This document shows positions 35,201-46,835 of a stretch of 64,000 nucleotides of DNA, piece by piece. The stretch comes from Calamus simplicifolius (taxonomy: Eukaryota; Streptophyta; Magnoliopsida; Arecales; Arecaceae). Position 1 is the first letter of the stretch, and each line of letters opens with the position of its first letter. The stretch covers positions 307,131 to 371,130 of the forward strand of contig UESW01004009.1 of NCBI GenBank assembly GCA_900491605.1, written 5' to 3'. The translations under genes and the position numbers were made by a program. A model generated the notes under the pieces. It made no database searches and had not been told where the DNA came from. It was given only the letters and a program-made list of their open reading frames with translations.

Positions 35201-36338
35201 CTCGAGTTTAAACTGACTTTAAATCACATAGATCACTGTGAATTAAGTCAAGAGGTTCAGTATTTTTTTTCTACTGATGGAAATGGTATTTTTGCTAACT
35301 TAGCTTCAACATACACTTTGCACTTATAATGTGGATCGATTTCATGATTAGGTAATAATTCTAATTTCATTAATTTTCGTAATGAATTAAAATTTACATG
35401 TCCTAATCTATCATGCCATAAATAAGAAGAGTCAACCATATAAGCAGAAAAGAAGCTTTATTCATTTCAAGGTTTCTATATACAGTCACTGCGTTTACCT
35501 TGATAATCTATTATTCAAGTAACCCATTCCACTAAATATCTTTCTCTTATGAGTACAAATTTATTAGACTCAAAAACCATCCTAAAGCCATGTTTGCTTA
35601 GGAGGAAACCTGATACTAGATTCTTTCGAATTTTTAGAACATGAAGTACATCATTCAATAAAAGTTTCTTTCCGGATGTCATCTTGAGTATTATACGGTC
35701 AAGTTCTTCTATCTTGGATGTAGCGGAGTTACCCATGACGAGATTTCTACTATTGATAAGAGTATATGATGAGAACATACTCTTATCAGAGCAGACATGT
35801 CTGGTAGCTCCAGTGTTGATGTACCACTCATTAGCTTTGTCAACCATGTTTACTTCAAACACAATAGCTGACAGCATCATCTCGAATACTTCTTGGGATA
35901 GGGTTTCAGTAATGTTGATATTTTTCTTTTCTTTCTATATAAAATTGCAGTCCTTGAATTTGTGTCCTTGCTTTCCACAGACAAAGCAATTTCCCTTGAA
36001 CTTATATTTCTTTGGATTGCCCTTCTTCTATTTAAAGCCTTCGCCTAGAAATTTGCATTTCTTCTTTCCTTCTATGAGGTTGGCCTTAGGCTCAGCAGGT
36101 TGTCCTCCTGTCTTCTTGTCTTAGCTCTTTTTATCTTTCTCGATCCTCAGGCAGCCAATTAGATCTTTAAGTCCCATCTCCTTTCGCTTATGCTTCAAGT
36201 AATTCTTGAAGTCCTTTCATAATGGTGGTAGCTTCTCTATGATGGAAGCTACCTGAAATGACTCACTAAGAGATATTCTCTCTGCATGTATCTCATGCAG
36301 GGTGATCTGGAACTCTTGGACTTGCTCCATAACAGTTT
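32246..36338 (-). pseudogene. Second copia element: pol and gag C-terminus, broken
   Basis: Read on the minus strand: gag zinc knuckle CFVCGKQGHKFKDC (about 35955-35995); protease (35880-35515) with WYINTGATRHVC, where the catalytic Asp has become Asn; GAG-pre-integrase (35439-35257) with HDRLGHVNF, where a CxxC pair has become C-x-x-Y; integrase (about 35240-34800) and its C-terminal part (34756-34250); RT (34192-33600) with QMDVKTAFLNG and LYVDDLL at about 33795; RNase H (33597 to about 32900) with GYSDAN, then STMESEFIAL. Several stops occur. About 32246-32890 is the 3' untranslated part. Confidence 0.82.
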
Positions 36339-36534
36339 TATTGTTCCTGGATTGATTTTGATGCTTACAAAACAATTAAGCAAAGACTAATTATATTTAT
36401 TAACTTGTTGCAGGGAAGTTTAGATGCTTTACAAGTAAGTATCTTCATGCAATTTTTTGGGAGTATACTTCATTTTATTTTGCCACCTGATTGATATCAA
36501 ATGAACATCTTTTAAGCCATGGATGTTCTATTGG

Positions 36535-37655
36535 CTTGGGAGTTAGCTATTTAGCTAGCTTGCTCTTTCGTCTAGCTAGCTGGCACGTCAATTAGCTAAC
36601 TACCAAACCGTTTATGTGGCTTGGTCGAACGGTTGTTCATTTGAGCTAGCTGGTTAGCTAGCTTGTTCCTTCGTTAGCTAGCTGGAGTTTTATTTTAGCT
36701 AGCTGAGGTGCCTGTTACTCTTACTAGCCGAGCCTTGTCATTTTTGAGCTAGCTGGTTAGCTAGCTTGGCCTCCTTCTGAGCTAGCTGGATTTCATTTTA
36801 GTTAACTATTTTTTTAAATGCTTCTGTGCTGGCCGAATGCTTTGGGTGTCAGTTAGCTGATTAGTTAACTTGACTTCCCTGTTAGCTAGTTGGCATGCCT
36901 TTTAGTTAACTATCATTCCCTGTTTCTTCACTTGGCTGAACGCCCCTCTTTTTTAACTAACTGGTGAGCTAGCTAATGGTTCTCTTAGCTAGCTAGCATA
37001 CCCTGTTAGTTAACTGCTTTGCTTTGGAGCTAACTGATTTTCTTTCTTAGCTCACTATTTTTCACAGGGACTCCAAGCCGAGCGGATGTTATTTTCAGTT
37101 AGCTGGAGAGCTAACTTTCGCCCTTAAATCGTTTGAATTCTTTCTGTAGTTAACTAGAGAGCTAGCTACCTTTTGGTTTAGTTAGCTGGAAAGTTAGATG
37201 CTTCTCCCTGGGCGTGAGATTGCTTTTCCTTAGTTAGCTAGTGAGCTAACTATCCTGGCCGGACGTCTTCTTGCTTTTGAGTTTAGTTAGCTAGGGAGCT
37301 AACTATCTGTTGGCTAGTTAGCTAAAGAGCTTCTATGTTGCCAAAAGTCGAGCGCCTCTTTTCCTCAGTTAGCTGGGGAGCTAGCTACCATTTCTTGGCC
37401 TCTCCTCTTAGCCGTGTGGATTGCTTGCTAAGTTAGCTGAAGAGCTAACTATCTTTTGGCTTGGTTAGCTAATGAGCTAACTAGTGGCTCTTTACTTTTT
37501 CTCCTGGCCGCATACTTTGGTTGTTAGTTAGCTGGGTAGCTAACTAGCTAATGCTTTAGTTGTCCAAGGAGCTACGCTAGCTGGGGCTCTTTCTTCCTTC
37601 CAGGCCGATCGTCTTCAAGGACTTCAGCTACCTGGAATTTATTCCAGTTAGCTGC
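36535..37655. repeat. Dispersed array of about 40 AGCTAGCT-like palindromic words
   Basis: Words such as GAGCTAGCTGG, TTAGCTAGCTT, AGTTAGCTGG and GAGCTAACTA recur every 15-60 bp over 1.1 kb. Many form pairs AGTTAGCT...AGCTAACT that could fold together. Spacer sequences between them are unrelated. No open frame uses the region. Confidence 0.9.
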
Positions 37656-37675
37656 CACTCTATTTTTTTAGGCGT

Positions 37676-37700
37676 GCTCTCTCTCTCTCTCTCTCTCTTC
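37676..37700. repeat. CT microsatellite in the solo LTR
   Basis: An uninterrupted CT run of about 12 repeats (GCTCTCTCT...), downstream of the palindromic-word array. Confidence 0.85.
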
Positions 37701-38222
37701 TAATATATTGCTATTTTCAGTTATATTAACTTTTGATTTCTTGTGTTATGACTGAGTTCTTCCTTCCTCAAGTGGATTCAATGCATTCAATGCTTAAGGG
37801 AAATAATCTCAATGGTTATTTTTACTTCCCATTTTTCTTTCTACTTATTTCAAATGTATCTAGCTGATATTTTTGTTGGATGCTTATAAATAGATGGGAT
37901 TTGAAGAACAACTTGACGAATCTGAAAGAGAAAAATACAAGAAAAAGAAATCCAAGAAAAAGAGCTTTTATTGCATATTTTTCGGAGTGGTTGAAAGCAA
38001 GTTGTTGTGCATTCAAAGATCATTCATTGCTCAAAGGTCGTCCAGATCCATTAAATCCCTCAAGCAATCAAGACTTCAGCTACCTTGACGCTGTTCATTT
38101 ATTGTTGAGGATATTGCTTCAAATTTGTAAAGTATATATTGAATATTTTCTCATTGTAGGAGCTATTCATTCTTATATTCTCTAAAATTTTTGTAAAAGG
38201 GTTATAGTTAACCCTTTGGTTC

Positions 38223-38385
38223 GTGTTGGCTTCCTTGTGCCATTAAAACAAGAGGACTAGCCTGGTAAGGCTAGGGGTTGGCTTCCTTATGCCGTTAAAC
38301 AAGAGGACTAGCCTGGTAAGGCTAGGGGTTTGACTGCCTTGTGCCATATAAACAAGAGGGTTAGCCGGGGAAGGCTAGAGGTTAT
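38223..38385. repeat. Three tandem copies of a 54-bp unit in the solo LTR
   Basis: Each copy contains TTGGCTTCCTTGTGCC or a close variant, ACAAGAGGACTAGCC and GGTAAGGCTAGGGG. The third copy is the most diverged (TTGACTGCCTTGTGCC, GGGGAAGGCTAGAGG). Confidence 0.85.
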
Positions 38386-38650
38386 AATTGTTGTGATACG
38401 ATTAGTGGAATTCTCAAATGTTTTGGGAAGTGGATGTAGGTGCTGAGTTTGGCACCGAACCACTATAAATTCTCTTATGTTTGTGGTTGTTTGATTCTCT
38501 ATTATTATTCTGTGCACTTCACTACACCGCTGCGAATCAAATTTAAATTAGTATTAAAGCACATATCTGCATAGTAATTAATTTTTAAATTACCCAATTC
38601 ACCCCCTCTTGGGTTGCTACATATGGGCAACAAGTTTTGTGGTTAATATT

Positions 38651-39028
38651 TTAGTCTAAGAAACTTTCGATCATAAATTTCTTATATCCAGCATCCTCTG
38701 TCTTGTACTTTTTATCCAGGGATGCCCATAACTCCTTGGCAGTAGTAATACTATTGTACACATTGTACAGAGTATTATGTAGACTATTGAGGATGTAGTT
38801 CTTGCAAAGGAAGTCCGAATGCTTCCATGCTTCCACCGCAATAATCACTTGCTTGTCGGTCTCCCCTTTCTTCAGAACTGGTGGATCTTCATTCAGTACT
38901 TTGACCAGATTCAGAGTTGTAAGGTAAAACAGCATCTTCTGTTGCCACCTCTGGAAGTTGGTTCCGAAGAATTTCTTCGATTTCTCGGCTTGAACGGATG
39001 TAGGCATGGTAGTCATTTGCAGCAGCAC
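38651..39028 (-). pseudogene. Second copia element: gag N-terminal part
   Basis: The open frame gives SKKFFGTNFQRWQQKMLFYL, then ELWASLDKKYKTEDAGYKKF, a copia gag of the UBN2 type. The likely start is an ATG close to 39008, only about 50 bp from the LTR. It ends at a stop near 38651. The gag frame is then interrupted by the solo LTR and continues beyond 36338 with KTVMEQVQEFQ. I see no clear initiator-tRNA primer site between gag and the LTR. Confidence 0.8.
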
Positions 39029-39058
39029 TTCCGTGATAGTAGAAAATTGTCTTAAGAT

Positions 39059-40151
39059 TGTTAGTGCAGATTATGGCTACCTAGTTGATAAGATTGAGTC
39101 TAGAGTTATACTCTATGTCCTTAAGACAATTTCATCCCACAACGGTGCTTATGGTCTGTATGACAATTGTCTTTCAGGATACAACAGTCTCCTTTTGATG
39201 AATGCAGCACTACAATTTATCAAAAATATCAAGCCAAGAATGCTTCTCTCTCTTTTTATATGCACTATTGCTATACTTTCTTTAGGAGAGTATGAAAATG
39301 CCTAAGAGAAGAATGGAATCGAATTGGATTGATTGGATTGAATGAATGAAATGCAAAGGTCCAAGGTCATATTTATAGGTTTTAGGTGCTTTTTGGATAC
39401 ATCCTTTCGGATTTAATTTGATTTGAATTGGTTAATCGTATTTGATCAAAGAAAACCTTTGATACACTGATTCACTTCATGATATGAAGATCAACCGATC
39501 AGATAAGCCAATCCATGTCCCGATATGTCGTTTCACCATCGTGATCTAATGATCACGTGATCAAATAAGTGGTTGCACGGCTTTGATACATCGTTTCACG
39601 ATTGGATGATCATCTTATCACCAATGGCATGATTGGCGGGTGTCTTATCACCAACGATCATCAAGGAATAATCGAACGGGTGCCTATCACCAACGGTTCA
39701 CTGGTGGTTAACTATTGACCGGTCAATCGATGGTCAACAGTTCAACGATCTTCTCATCAATGGCTATGATCAATCCGGCCAATCAACACCGCTTTGATCA
39801 ATCATATCGGTCCATCGTTTGATCTTAACCCCTTATCTTAATCCGATCAGTTTCCATCGTTAGATCCTTATGATCTAGAAAAGATTTAAAGTCCTCAAGC
39901 TTCTCGCGACGATGCACTCGTGTAAAGTGCACCTACAAAGCGCCCTTCGCACATGCGCGGGGGTAATGTACGCATTACCCTCAAGCTCTCTATTTATAGT
40001 GAGCCTAAGAAACTTAAGCATGAAGAAAGATGTTTCCATATAAGCGAACCTTCCTATCTTAATTTTTTCGATGTGGGACTAAATGTCCTCTCAATTTCTA
40101 ATTCACCCATATAGGAAAGTAATGGGCTATCAAAGGCCCATTTACCCAACA
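39059..40151 (-). repeat. 5' LTR of the second copia element (1093 bp)
   Basis: It starts TGTTAGTGCAG, ends CCCAACA, and aligns along its length with 31017-32245. It lies just upstream of gag on the minus strand. Confidence 0.85.
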
Positions 40152-43100
40152 ATAACAACTTTTATTTTTAGATCACTATTTTCATCATCTATCCTGTTGG
40201 TGCAGAGGATCCCATAAATGATTTTGGCATCGTTAGCTTGAGCAGAACCTTGAGCAGTCAATCTAAAAATTATATTTTTCTCTACGCATGCATGTAGAAT
40301 TATGGGCGATAATGACTTTAGTGACATAGCTTCGTCAGGTTAAAAAAGATGGACCCTGTTCTTCCATCGCATCTGCACTGGACCAAATGAGACGCAATTA
40401 GGATAATGCCTTTGCTCTCCAATTTTCTCGAACAAATTGAACCAAAGGTGCATGCAGCAAAGCTCTTGCAAAATATAGACCAACTTCCTGTTTGCAGACA
40501 AGAGTTCTGCAAGCTCTCTGAATGCCCTTTTTCTTTATTATTATTGTCTGGCCTTCTTTTATAATCCATTCAAGCCAACTTAGGCAATCTGTGCACAGCT
40601 CCAAGGAAGGCGAAGGCTGGTCATATTGTGTTCTTGGATGCGTGTGTTTCCCACTCTGTGGGAAGCCTGGCCCACCTCGGTCAAAAAGATAGGAAAGAAG
40701 GAAGAAGGAGCCGCTAATTAGTATTCTACTGATCGTTTGTCACCTCGCATTGCCATCTCTCCTGTTACAAGCTACCAAATCCTTTCCAGCCAAAAAGTTA
40801 AAGATAGGATGCTCATCATTTGGTTCCTGCCTGTTCTCTCTACCCTCCAGCTTCCTTTAATGGGCCAAGGCTTGCAACCCATTGGAAAGATCGATCCTAG
40901 CCATGGCCTACTTGGGGGTTGGATCCACTTTATTCTGAAGGCGAATGGTCATCATGGTGACTGCTCGAGCCAAGCACTAAAACAGAGGCTCACTCATGGA
41001 TTCTACTCCCAGTCAATGCTCAGTGGAATGCTTTTCAAAATGTCGTGGTGATATGGCCATCAATCATTATAGAACAGAAAAGGCAGGAACTGAAAAAGTG
41101 TCCCGGGGAAGCTCAGTGGATTGGATCTACGCTGGTTTTTATTGTCATCAAGGCTTTGTGCGAATCCTTGTCAGAAAAATTAATCAGAGTTGGACCGGAT
41201 CACTTTAGAGAGGGTTGCAAGGTTGTTTGGCTTGAAAACTTCCACTATGTCTTGTCGATTGCTTTATATCTAAACATAACAAATTAAAGAACCCAAGCAA
41301 TATACAATTAATTCAGCACTGCATGGTTGAACTTTTTGGGTTAGGATCAGCCCATCAAAAAAGCAAGAAACTAAATGTGAATTTGGAATAGAACAGTGCA
41401 TAGTAATTTAATCAAAAAAAAAAAAAAATTCCTTGTTCAGAAATTTAATCTTTGCATGTCAAAAAGCTGATAGAAAATCTATTGTTCCTACTAACAACAA
41501 CAACAACAATAAACGCTCTACTGATTCATTCTCTTCAAGGTGCTGCCGGCAACCAGGTTGGTTCAATTCACTTGGCCAAAGCAAGCAAAATCAAGTTAAA
41601 ACTGCAACTTTTTAGTATCCATAGTTGTTGATTTCTTACTGCTTGTCTGTATGCAGACCAAGTCATCTTCAAGAAGATTTGGCGCAGGTTCATTTGACTT
41701 TCCGGATCATGTATTCAAGCACTAGAAGTGAATGGCTAATAATTGAAATCTCAACCGTTTCGGCTATGTCTACTAATAATATCAGATTGAAATGGTCAAT
41801 TTTTCTTTGTTTTTTTTTCTTTTGAAAGAAGAAAAAAACAGTGTAAGAGCCACCAATCATTTCATCAAGGACAAGACATGATGTTAAATTTGACATTCTC
41901 GTAAACATCAACTTTTGAGATAATAATGAATGATATCTTTCGTTGTGTGCAAAGTTATTTTTTGATATACACATCAAGCACAAATGGTAGCCCTTCTCTT
42001 GCTTGTCAAAGAAAGTGACGCTAGTAATGATCTCATAGCTTTAACATGAAAGATGCTGTAGGCCCGTAGCTTGCAAATTAAGGCAAAGGCAAAATATCTA
42101 CAAATACAATTGTATAAAAAATGTTCAAATGTTCAATTGATAGAATGAGTACTTGTAGATTCTGTTGTCCTATCCAGCCTTCAATTCCAAGTATATATAG
42201 TTTATAAAGCTAATCCTAGCAATCCACTAGACAACTATCGCATATTCACGCCTGAATCAGTTAGTCCTGAAACAAAGAAGACCAGAGGAGATCTTCACTG
42301 CTTCACACAAAAAGCCCAGACAAACTTAAGTGGGAATCCATGACTGGGACTCCATTTCTAGTCACCAGCAACACTGATCATATTTCCTTCCATAAAAATT
42401 GAATATGTTCACATTAGATTGTGCTACATGTTATGTTACAAATAACTCTCCATATTCTCAGTAGTAGACTACCAAACATGTATAATCCCACAGAAAAGCA
42501 GGTGATCTTCCACCTTCCAACCTTTCTAATGAAACAACTTTCCATCACTGCTATATCTACAATCCAAATTTGATGCATAACACCATGATTCATAACACAA
42601 AATCAGCAGGCAGATGACCTTCCACCTTCTACTACCCCACCTTCTGATCAAACAACCTGCTTCACTTAAGAACCCGACAACAGGGGAAAAATATATATAT
42701 CAAACAATCTTCTATTCTTTCTTGAATTCAGGTGGCCGACGTCGTCCTTCATTCTCTTTGGAATTTGGAAGTCAGCAGAGCCAGATGAAGTGTGTATTTT
42801 CATGTGGCTTGCCATGAAAAACAGACTTAACTCTGGCAAGGTAATTCAGAACTTTTTCCTTCTTTGCCCATTTTCTGAGTGCATTTGGTCTTCTCTGTAA
42901 TCTATGCTACATATCAAGGGGCACCCTGCTGCTTTATTGACCCTTTGGACTGATGAAGGGAAAGAAGAATAAGACTAGCCTCGAAGCCTGCCCAGGACTT
43001 GCTGGTGCTGGCAGTCTATTGGAACGTGCGAAAAGTCTCCTCCTCCAATTTAGTTCTGAAGAATGCTATTTTTTTGCTTCAGATATTGGACCTTGCTCTT

Positions 43101-43280
43101 CAAATCTGAGGTCATGAAGAAATCCAGGAGGCCAACAGCTGAGTGAGAACAAGCCTTTTGCTACAGTATAATTGCTCTTTTCTTCAGTTTTGCTCTTTCC
43201 CATGCTGACTGATGATCGCTATCGCACCCTGTACTGCTAATTCTTCTTGCTTTGATCAGCTTTGTAGTTCTGGTTTCTCT

Positions 43281-43282
<2 letters not shown>

Positions 43283-43312
<30 letters not shown>

Positions 43313-43316
43313 TCTT
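43283..43316. repeat. CT microsatellite
   Basis: Two CT runs separated by one AT interruption, upstream of TTTGTACTTTC. Confidence 0.85.
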
Positions 43317-43973
43317 TGTACTTTCTTTCGATAAGTTTTAATAAATGAGTGAGATTCCTGCCCCTATCCTTCCATTAAAAAAAAGGGTCACTGATAAAAT
43401 AGTGATAAAAATAACATAAAAGATTACCATTGTTCTAAACTCACCACTGTGGCTTGAGAATAAATAATTGGCTCTTTGCTTCATGTTTAAGTAAACACAA
43501 CCAAGTGGTCTGTTGATACAACACTATCAACATCATGTTATCTATTAATATAAACAATGCCTTCAAGGAATAAAACCAATCAATCAACTTTTGCAAGTAA
43601 AATGAATGGACATTAAAGTTCTAAATAAACCACTTCCCCTTCCGTATGGAGCACAACCCTATTTGACGCTCACTTTGGGAACGTATTGAGATACATGAAT
43701 CAATGCTCTTTGTTAAGAAATATTTTTTTAGTATATTTTCACTCAAGAACCCCCATCCAATTGGGTTTTTCTATCAAGTTTTAGAATTTTCTATTTTTTC
43801 CTTGACACTAGAGTATGCTTGGAGATCAAAAAATCCACCTGCTCTCTGAGTTTTCCTTTCGAAATTGAATTGAAATACTTGGACACAAAGTAACCTTGAC
43901 CACTTTAAAATGTAAGTTTTGATAAATGAAGTCTAAGCGTAACTTTGGTACCCAAGGAAGAAATCCTATAGCA

Positions 43974-44023
43974 GTGGATCCTTGTGCATGTTTAGCAAGT
44001 GGATCCTTGTGCATGTTTAGCAA
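43974..44023. repeat. Perfect 25-bp tandem duplication
   Basis: The unit begins GTGGATCCTTGTGCATG and ends TTTAGCAA; two identical copies lie head to tail. Confidence 0.9.
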
Positions 44024-44334
44024 AACACTTGTGTTTATCTGTTAACTTTTTCCCTTTCGTTTTGTTGATAGATTGTTTTTAACTATTGGATGACATTAAT
44101 CATCTAAGTTCATTGAGCAGTCAGTTTCCATTCTTAAAATAAAATTTAAAAAAAAAACAAAGAATGAGAAACCTCAAGCTAGAGCTTAAGAAGGGGCTGA
44201 CCAGATATGATTTATTGTAGATAATTCACTCCAGTCATCTAATCAAAACCTCAAGCTAAAACTTAATATTTGAGATTAGGATGGAGAAGAATGACTTCTT
44301 GATGCAAAGGTGGTCACAAATCGAATAAGCATAG

Positions 44335-44545
44335 TTGTCAGAATCGGACCGGACCAAACCGATCGGTTGGACCGATTGAACCGGAATCCGAAGGCCAAGT
44401 CGGTCCAGTTTTAATATAAAACTGAATGTGTAAGTGACCCAGAATAACTCGATCAATCCAGCCGGTTCACCCATGAACCGATCAATCCAACCCAAACCGG
44501 TTCGGATCACGGGTTTTATTATCATGTTAACCTTAAATTTTTTAT

Positions 44546-44583
<38 letters not shown>

Positions 44584-44672
44584 CGATGGTTAAACCAATG
44601 ATTCAACGGTTGAATCAGTGATCCGATGACTTAAGCCTTTGATCGGATTAATGTTCGAACCGGATCTGACAA
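44335..44672. mobile_element. MITE-like element (338 bp) with terminal inverted repeats
   Basis: The left end reads TTGTCAGAATCGGACCGG and the right end, reverse complemented, TTGTCAGATCCGGTTCGA: eight identical terminal bases, then a partial match. The inside is rich in ACCGGTT-like words and holds an AT microsatellite (about 44541-44580). No coding capacity. The target duplication is not clear, so the superfamily is not assigned. Confidence 0.6.
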
Positions 44673-46009
44673 GAATAAAGATGAAGGGCTTAGTGGTAGT
44701 GCAAGATTTGCTAGAAAAGAACGGGTTTTAGTGTCACTCTATGAGCACCATATGTAGCTCTTTGACCAGAACCTTGCATCAACCTTCCTTGACCTCATGT
44801 GCTACTTTCACCACCGCCACATTTGCAAGCACGATCTACAGCGAGTTGGTTGGGGCAGCTCAAGGCTACTTCAACACCTACATTGGACGGGTAGGATCCT
44901 AAGAGTCTCCTACAGCTACAAAGTACGGATGAAACAGGTGAGATCAAGGTAGGACTGGCACCGACCTAACTGGATTTTATATTCAAGAAATGATTTTAAA
45001 GCTAAGCCCAATCTGCTTTATAAAGATCAAGCCAAGCCATCACATAAAAAATAAAAAATAAAAAAAAAGAGATCCAACAATCATCTGGATGATGAGATTT
45101 TATATCTAAAACCCAATAATTAAATATATAATTATTAAAGTTTAAATAAAACTAAAAAAATTAACTGAAACCCAAAGTTTTATTTGAAAACTTTTAATTG
45201 ATCATTTTAAATTTAAAAACTATGATTTTATATTATACATATAAAATCATAGTTTTTATATGATAAATAGAGAGAGAGAGTGAAATAAGATAACAGAAAA
45301 TATATAGTTTATATATATATATATAGTTTTTATATATATAAGAGAGAGAGGGAGACTCTTAAGGGTATTATAAAAAATTTATTAAAATAAATAATAAATA
45401 CAAATTAAGTGAAATAAGATAACAGAAAATATAGTTGTTAAAGATGAAAACTGAGAGTTAATTGAAACAAAAGTTTATTAAATAAATTAGCAAAGATAAT
45501 TATAATGAATATAAAATCGACCACAGCTGTTTGTTTGGATATTATAAATGTATTTATAATATATTATTAGAATAATAAATAATTATATAGCACTTAACAA
45601 TGCGAGCATTGTTAATATGATTGCATGAATACAGGATTCAATGCCTTTCCCCTCCATTCATCCGGCAAAATTATAGCCAGACTGACGCAAGCATCCAGGG
45701 AACCGTACCAAAGAGATTAATGAGCTTTTCTGCTTCCATGGGCTCCATCCATATCACCACCCACGCTTCCAAAGTGAATATTTTCTAAATGTATTGAATA
45801 AGTATAATAACGTCAGCAGAAATTGCCTGCAATATTTTCTCAGATAGCGTGCATCTGTAGCGAGCTTTACGCCATACAGATACTCATGAATAATCCTCCA
45901 AGGAAATATTATAAAAATTCAGTCAGCCAACCATGAAAAATTCGACAATGTTCAGGCCGCAGTAATTCAACAACTGAATAAATAAATAAATAGTAGATAA
46001 ATAAAAGCA
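44673..46009. other. AT-rich non-coding DNA
   Basis: Low-complexity A/T sequence with AT and AG microsatellites around 45280-45355 and a near-repeat of GAAATAAGATAACAGAAAATAT (about 45280 and 45410). No gene was recognised. Confidence 0.55.
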
Positions 46010-46561
46010 CAGCAATTTATAGAAATTCACAGTAATTCAAGGTCCCGATTTGGAGCACTCGAGGGCTCTTGTTAAGGAAGAAAAAAGTGCTGATCAGATT
46101 AGGCCATCTTTATGTAATCCAGAGTTATATAGTGTTTATACTTTGGATTGAGGCTTTGTTCTTGGAGTTTTTCTTCCGTACATCTTGATTGTGCTGTGAA
46201 TCATCTATGAGTTGAGACAGCGGCTTGTTAGAAAGAGGTTCTTAACGCCATCATCGGATCCACGAAAAAAATTACACGATGGAGGAGCACCCCGATTCTC
46301 AAATCACTGAAGCACCCCTCTATCGCCGAATTTTTTTCGCGACCCGATGATGGCGTTAAGACATCTCCCTAACCGGTCACTATCCCGACTCACGGATCAT
46401 TCACAGCACAATCACAAAGACAAGATGCACAAAGAAAAACCTTAGACAAAACCCTCAACCAAGATGGCCTAATCTGACCGGCACTCCGATCTTCCCTGAC
46501 AAGAGCCCTCAAATGTTCCAAACCCAGACTTGAATTACTGTGAATTTCTATGAATTGCTAT
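46010..46561. mobile_element. Foldback element: long inverted repeat with a short loop
   Basis: The left arm (about 46010-46285) reappears reverse complemented at about 46315-46561. Matching landmarks include AGAAATTCACAGTAATTCAA, GAGGGCTCTTGT, CAGATTAGGCCATCTT, GATTGTGCTGTGAAT, CTTAACGCCATCATCGG and CGAAAAAAATT. The loop is only about 25-30 bases around 46301. The arms are roughly 80-85% alike by eye, with a few indels. No ORF. It could be a foldback or MITE-type transposon, or an inverted duplication able to make a long hairpin RNA. It lies about 280 bp from the stop codon of the eL36 gene. Confidence 0.75.
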
Positions 46562-46835
46562 TGATTTTTAAGGCGGTGATACAAGTAGCAACACATCATG
46601 TGCATATTGATGAACCAGTTTCTCCAGTCATAGGATTGCTGGGATGTAGTGTCACTACTACCCAAAACTGAAATATTCTCAAGCCAATATCAAAAGGGAA
46701 GTTTATAACAACCAAACTATCAGACAAACTTGAAAATAGTCCTAGCTTCCCCTACCAGCACAAACGATGAAAAGCTTTTCACTAGTTTAGAACTAAAATC
46801 TTGAGATCAGTGTGTGACGAGTGGACTGCTCCATC

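Larger units (their letters stand above)
36339..38632 (-). repeat. Solo LTR of a Sirevirus-like element (2294 bp) inside copia gag
   Basis: On the minus strand it begins TGTTGCCCATATGTAGCAACCC, close to the start of the Sirevirus-like LTR (TGTTGGTCCAGATAGCAACC), and shares TATAGTGGTTCGGTG (38453-38467 here, reverse complement). It is directly flanked by AGTTT at 36334-36338 and 38633-38637, and there is no internal region, so it is a solo LTR left by LTR-LTR recombination. Its far terminus reads TA where TG is expected on the plus strand. It contains the AGCTAGCT-word array (36535-37655) and a threefold 54-bp repeat (38223-38385). Confidence 0.85.
31017..40151 (-). mobile_element. Old Ty1-copia retrotransposon with a solo LTR inserted in gag
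   Basis: Left LTR 31017-32245 and right LTR 39059-40151 share sequence throughout and end CCCAACA. Flanks are ATAAT and ATAAC, a 5-bp target duplication with one change. On the minus strand the order is gag (39028-38651, then 36340-35940), protease, integrase, RT and RNase H (to about 32900), then a purine tract (ATGTGGGGGAT) next to the left LTR. A 2.3-kb solo LTR interrupts gag. Stops and frameshifts are frequent. The LTRs differ by clear indels, so it is much older than the Sirevirus-like element. Confidence 0.88.
40152..44334. other. Unassigned non-coding DNA
   Basis: About 4.2 kb of moderately AT-rich sequence, possibly host intergenic DNA. Short open frames on both strands have no recognisable domain. 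It contains A-runs, a CT microsatellite (43283-43316) and a perfect 25-bp duplication (43974-44023). I could not identify exons with conserved protein content. Confidence 0.5.

Noticed and set aside
36339..38632. AGCTAGCT words considered as a CRISPR-like or satellite array
   Set aside because: Spacers vary in length, the word is short and the unit is bounded by LTR ends and a 5-bp target duplication; this is a plant solo LTR.
40142..40604. Minus-strand frames with a Cys/Trp-rich segment, considered as a host exon
   Set aside because: No domain recognised, frames broken by stops, and no splice-site support.
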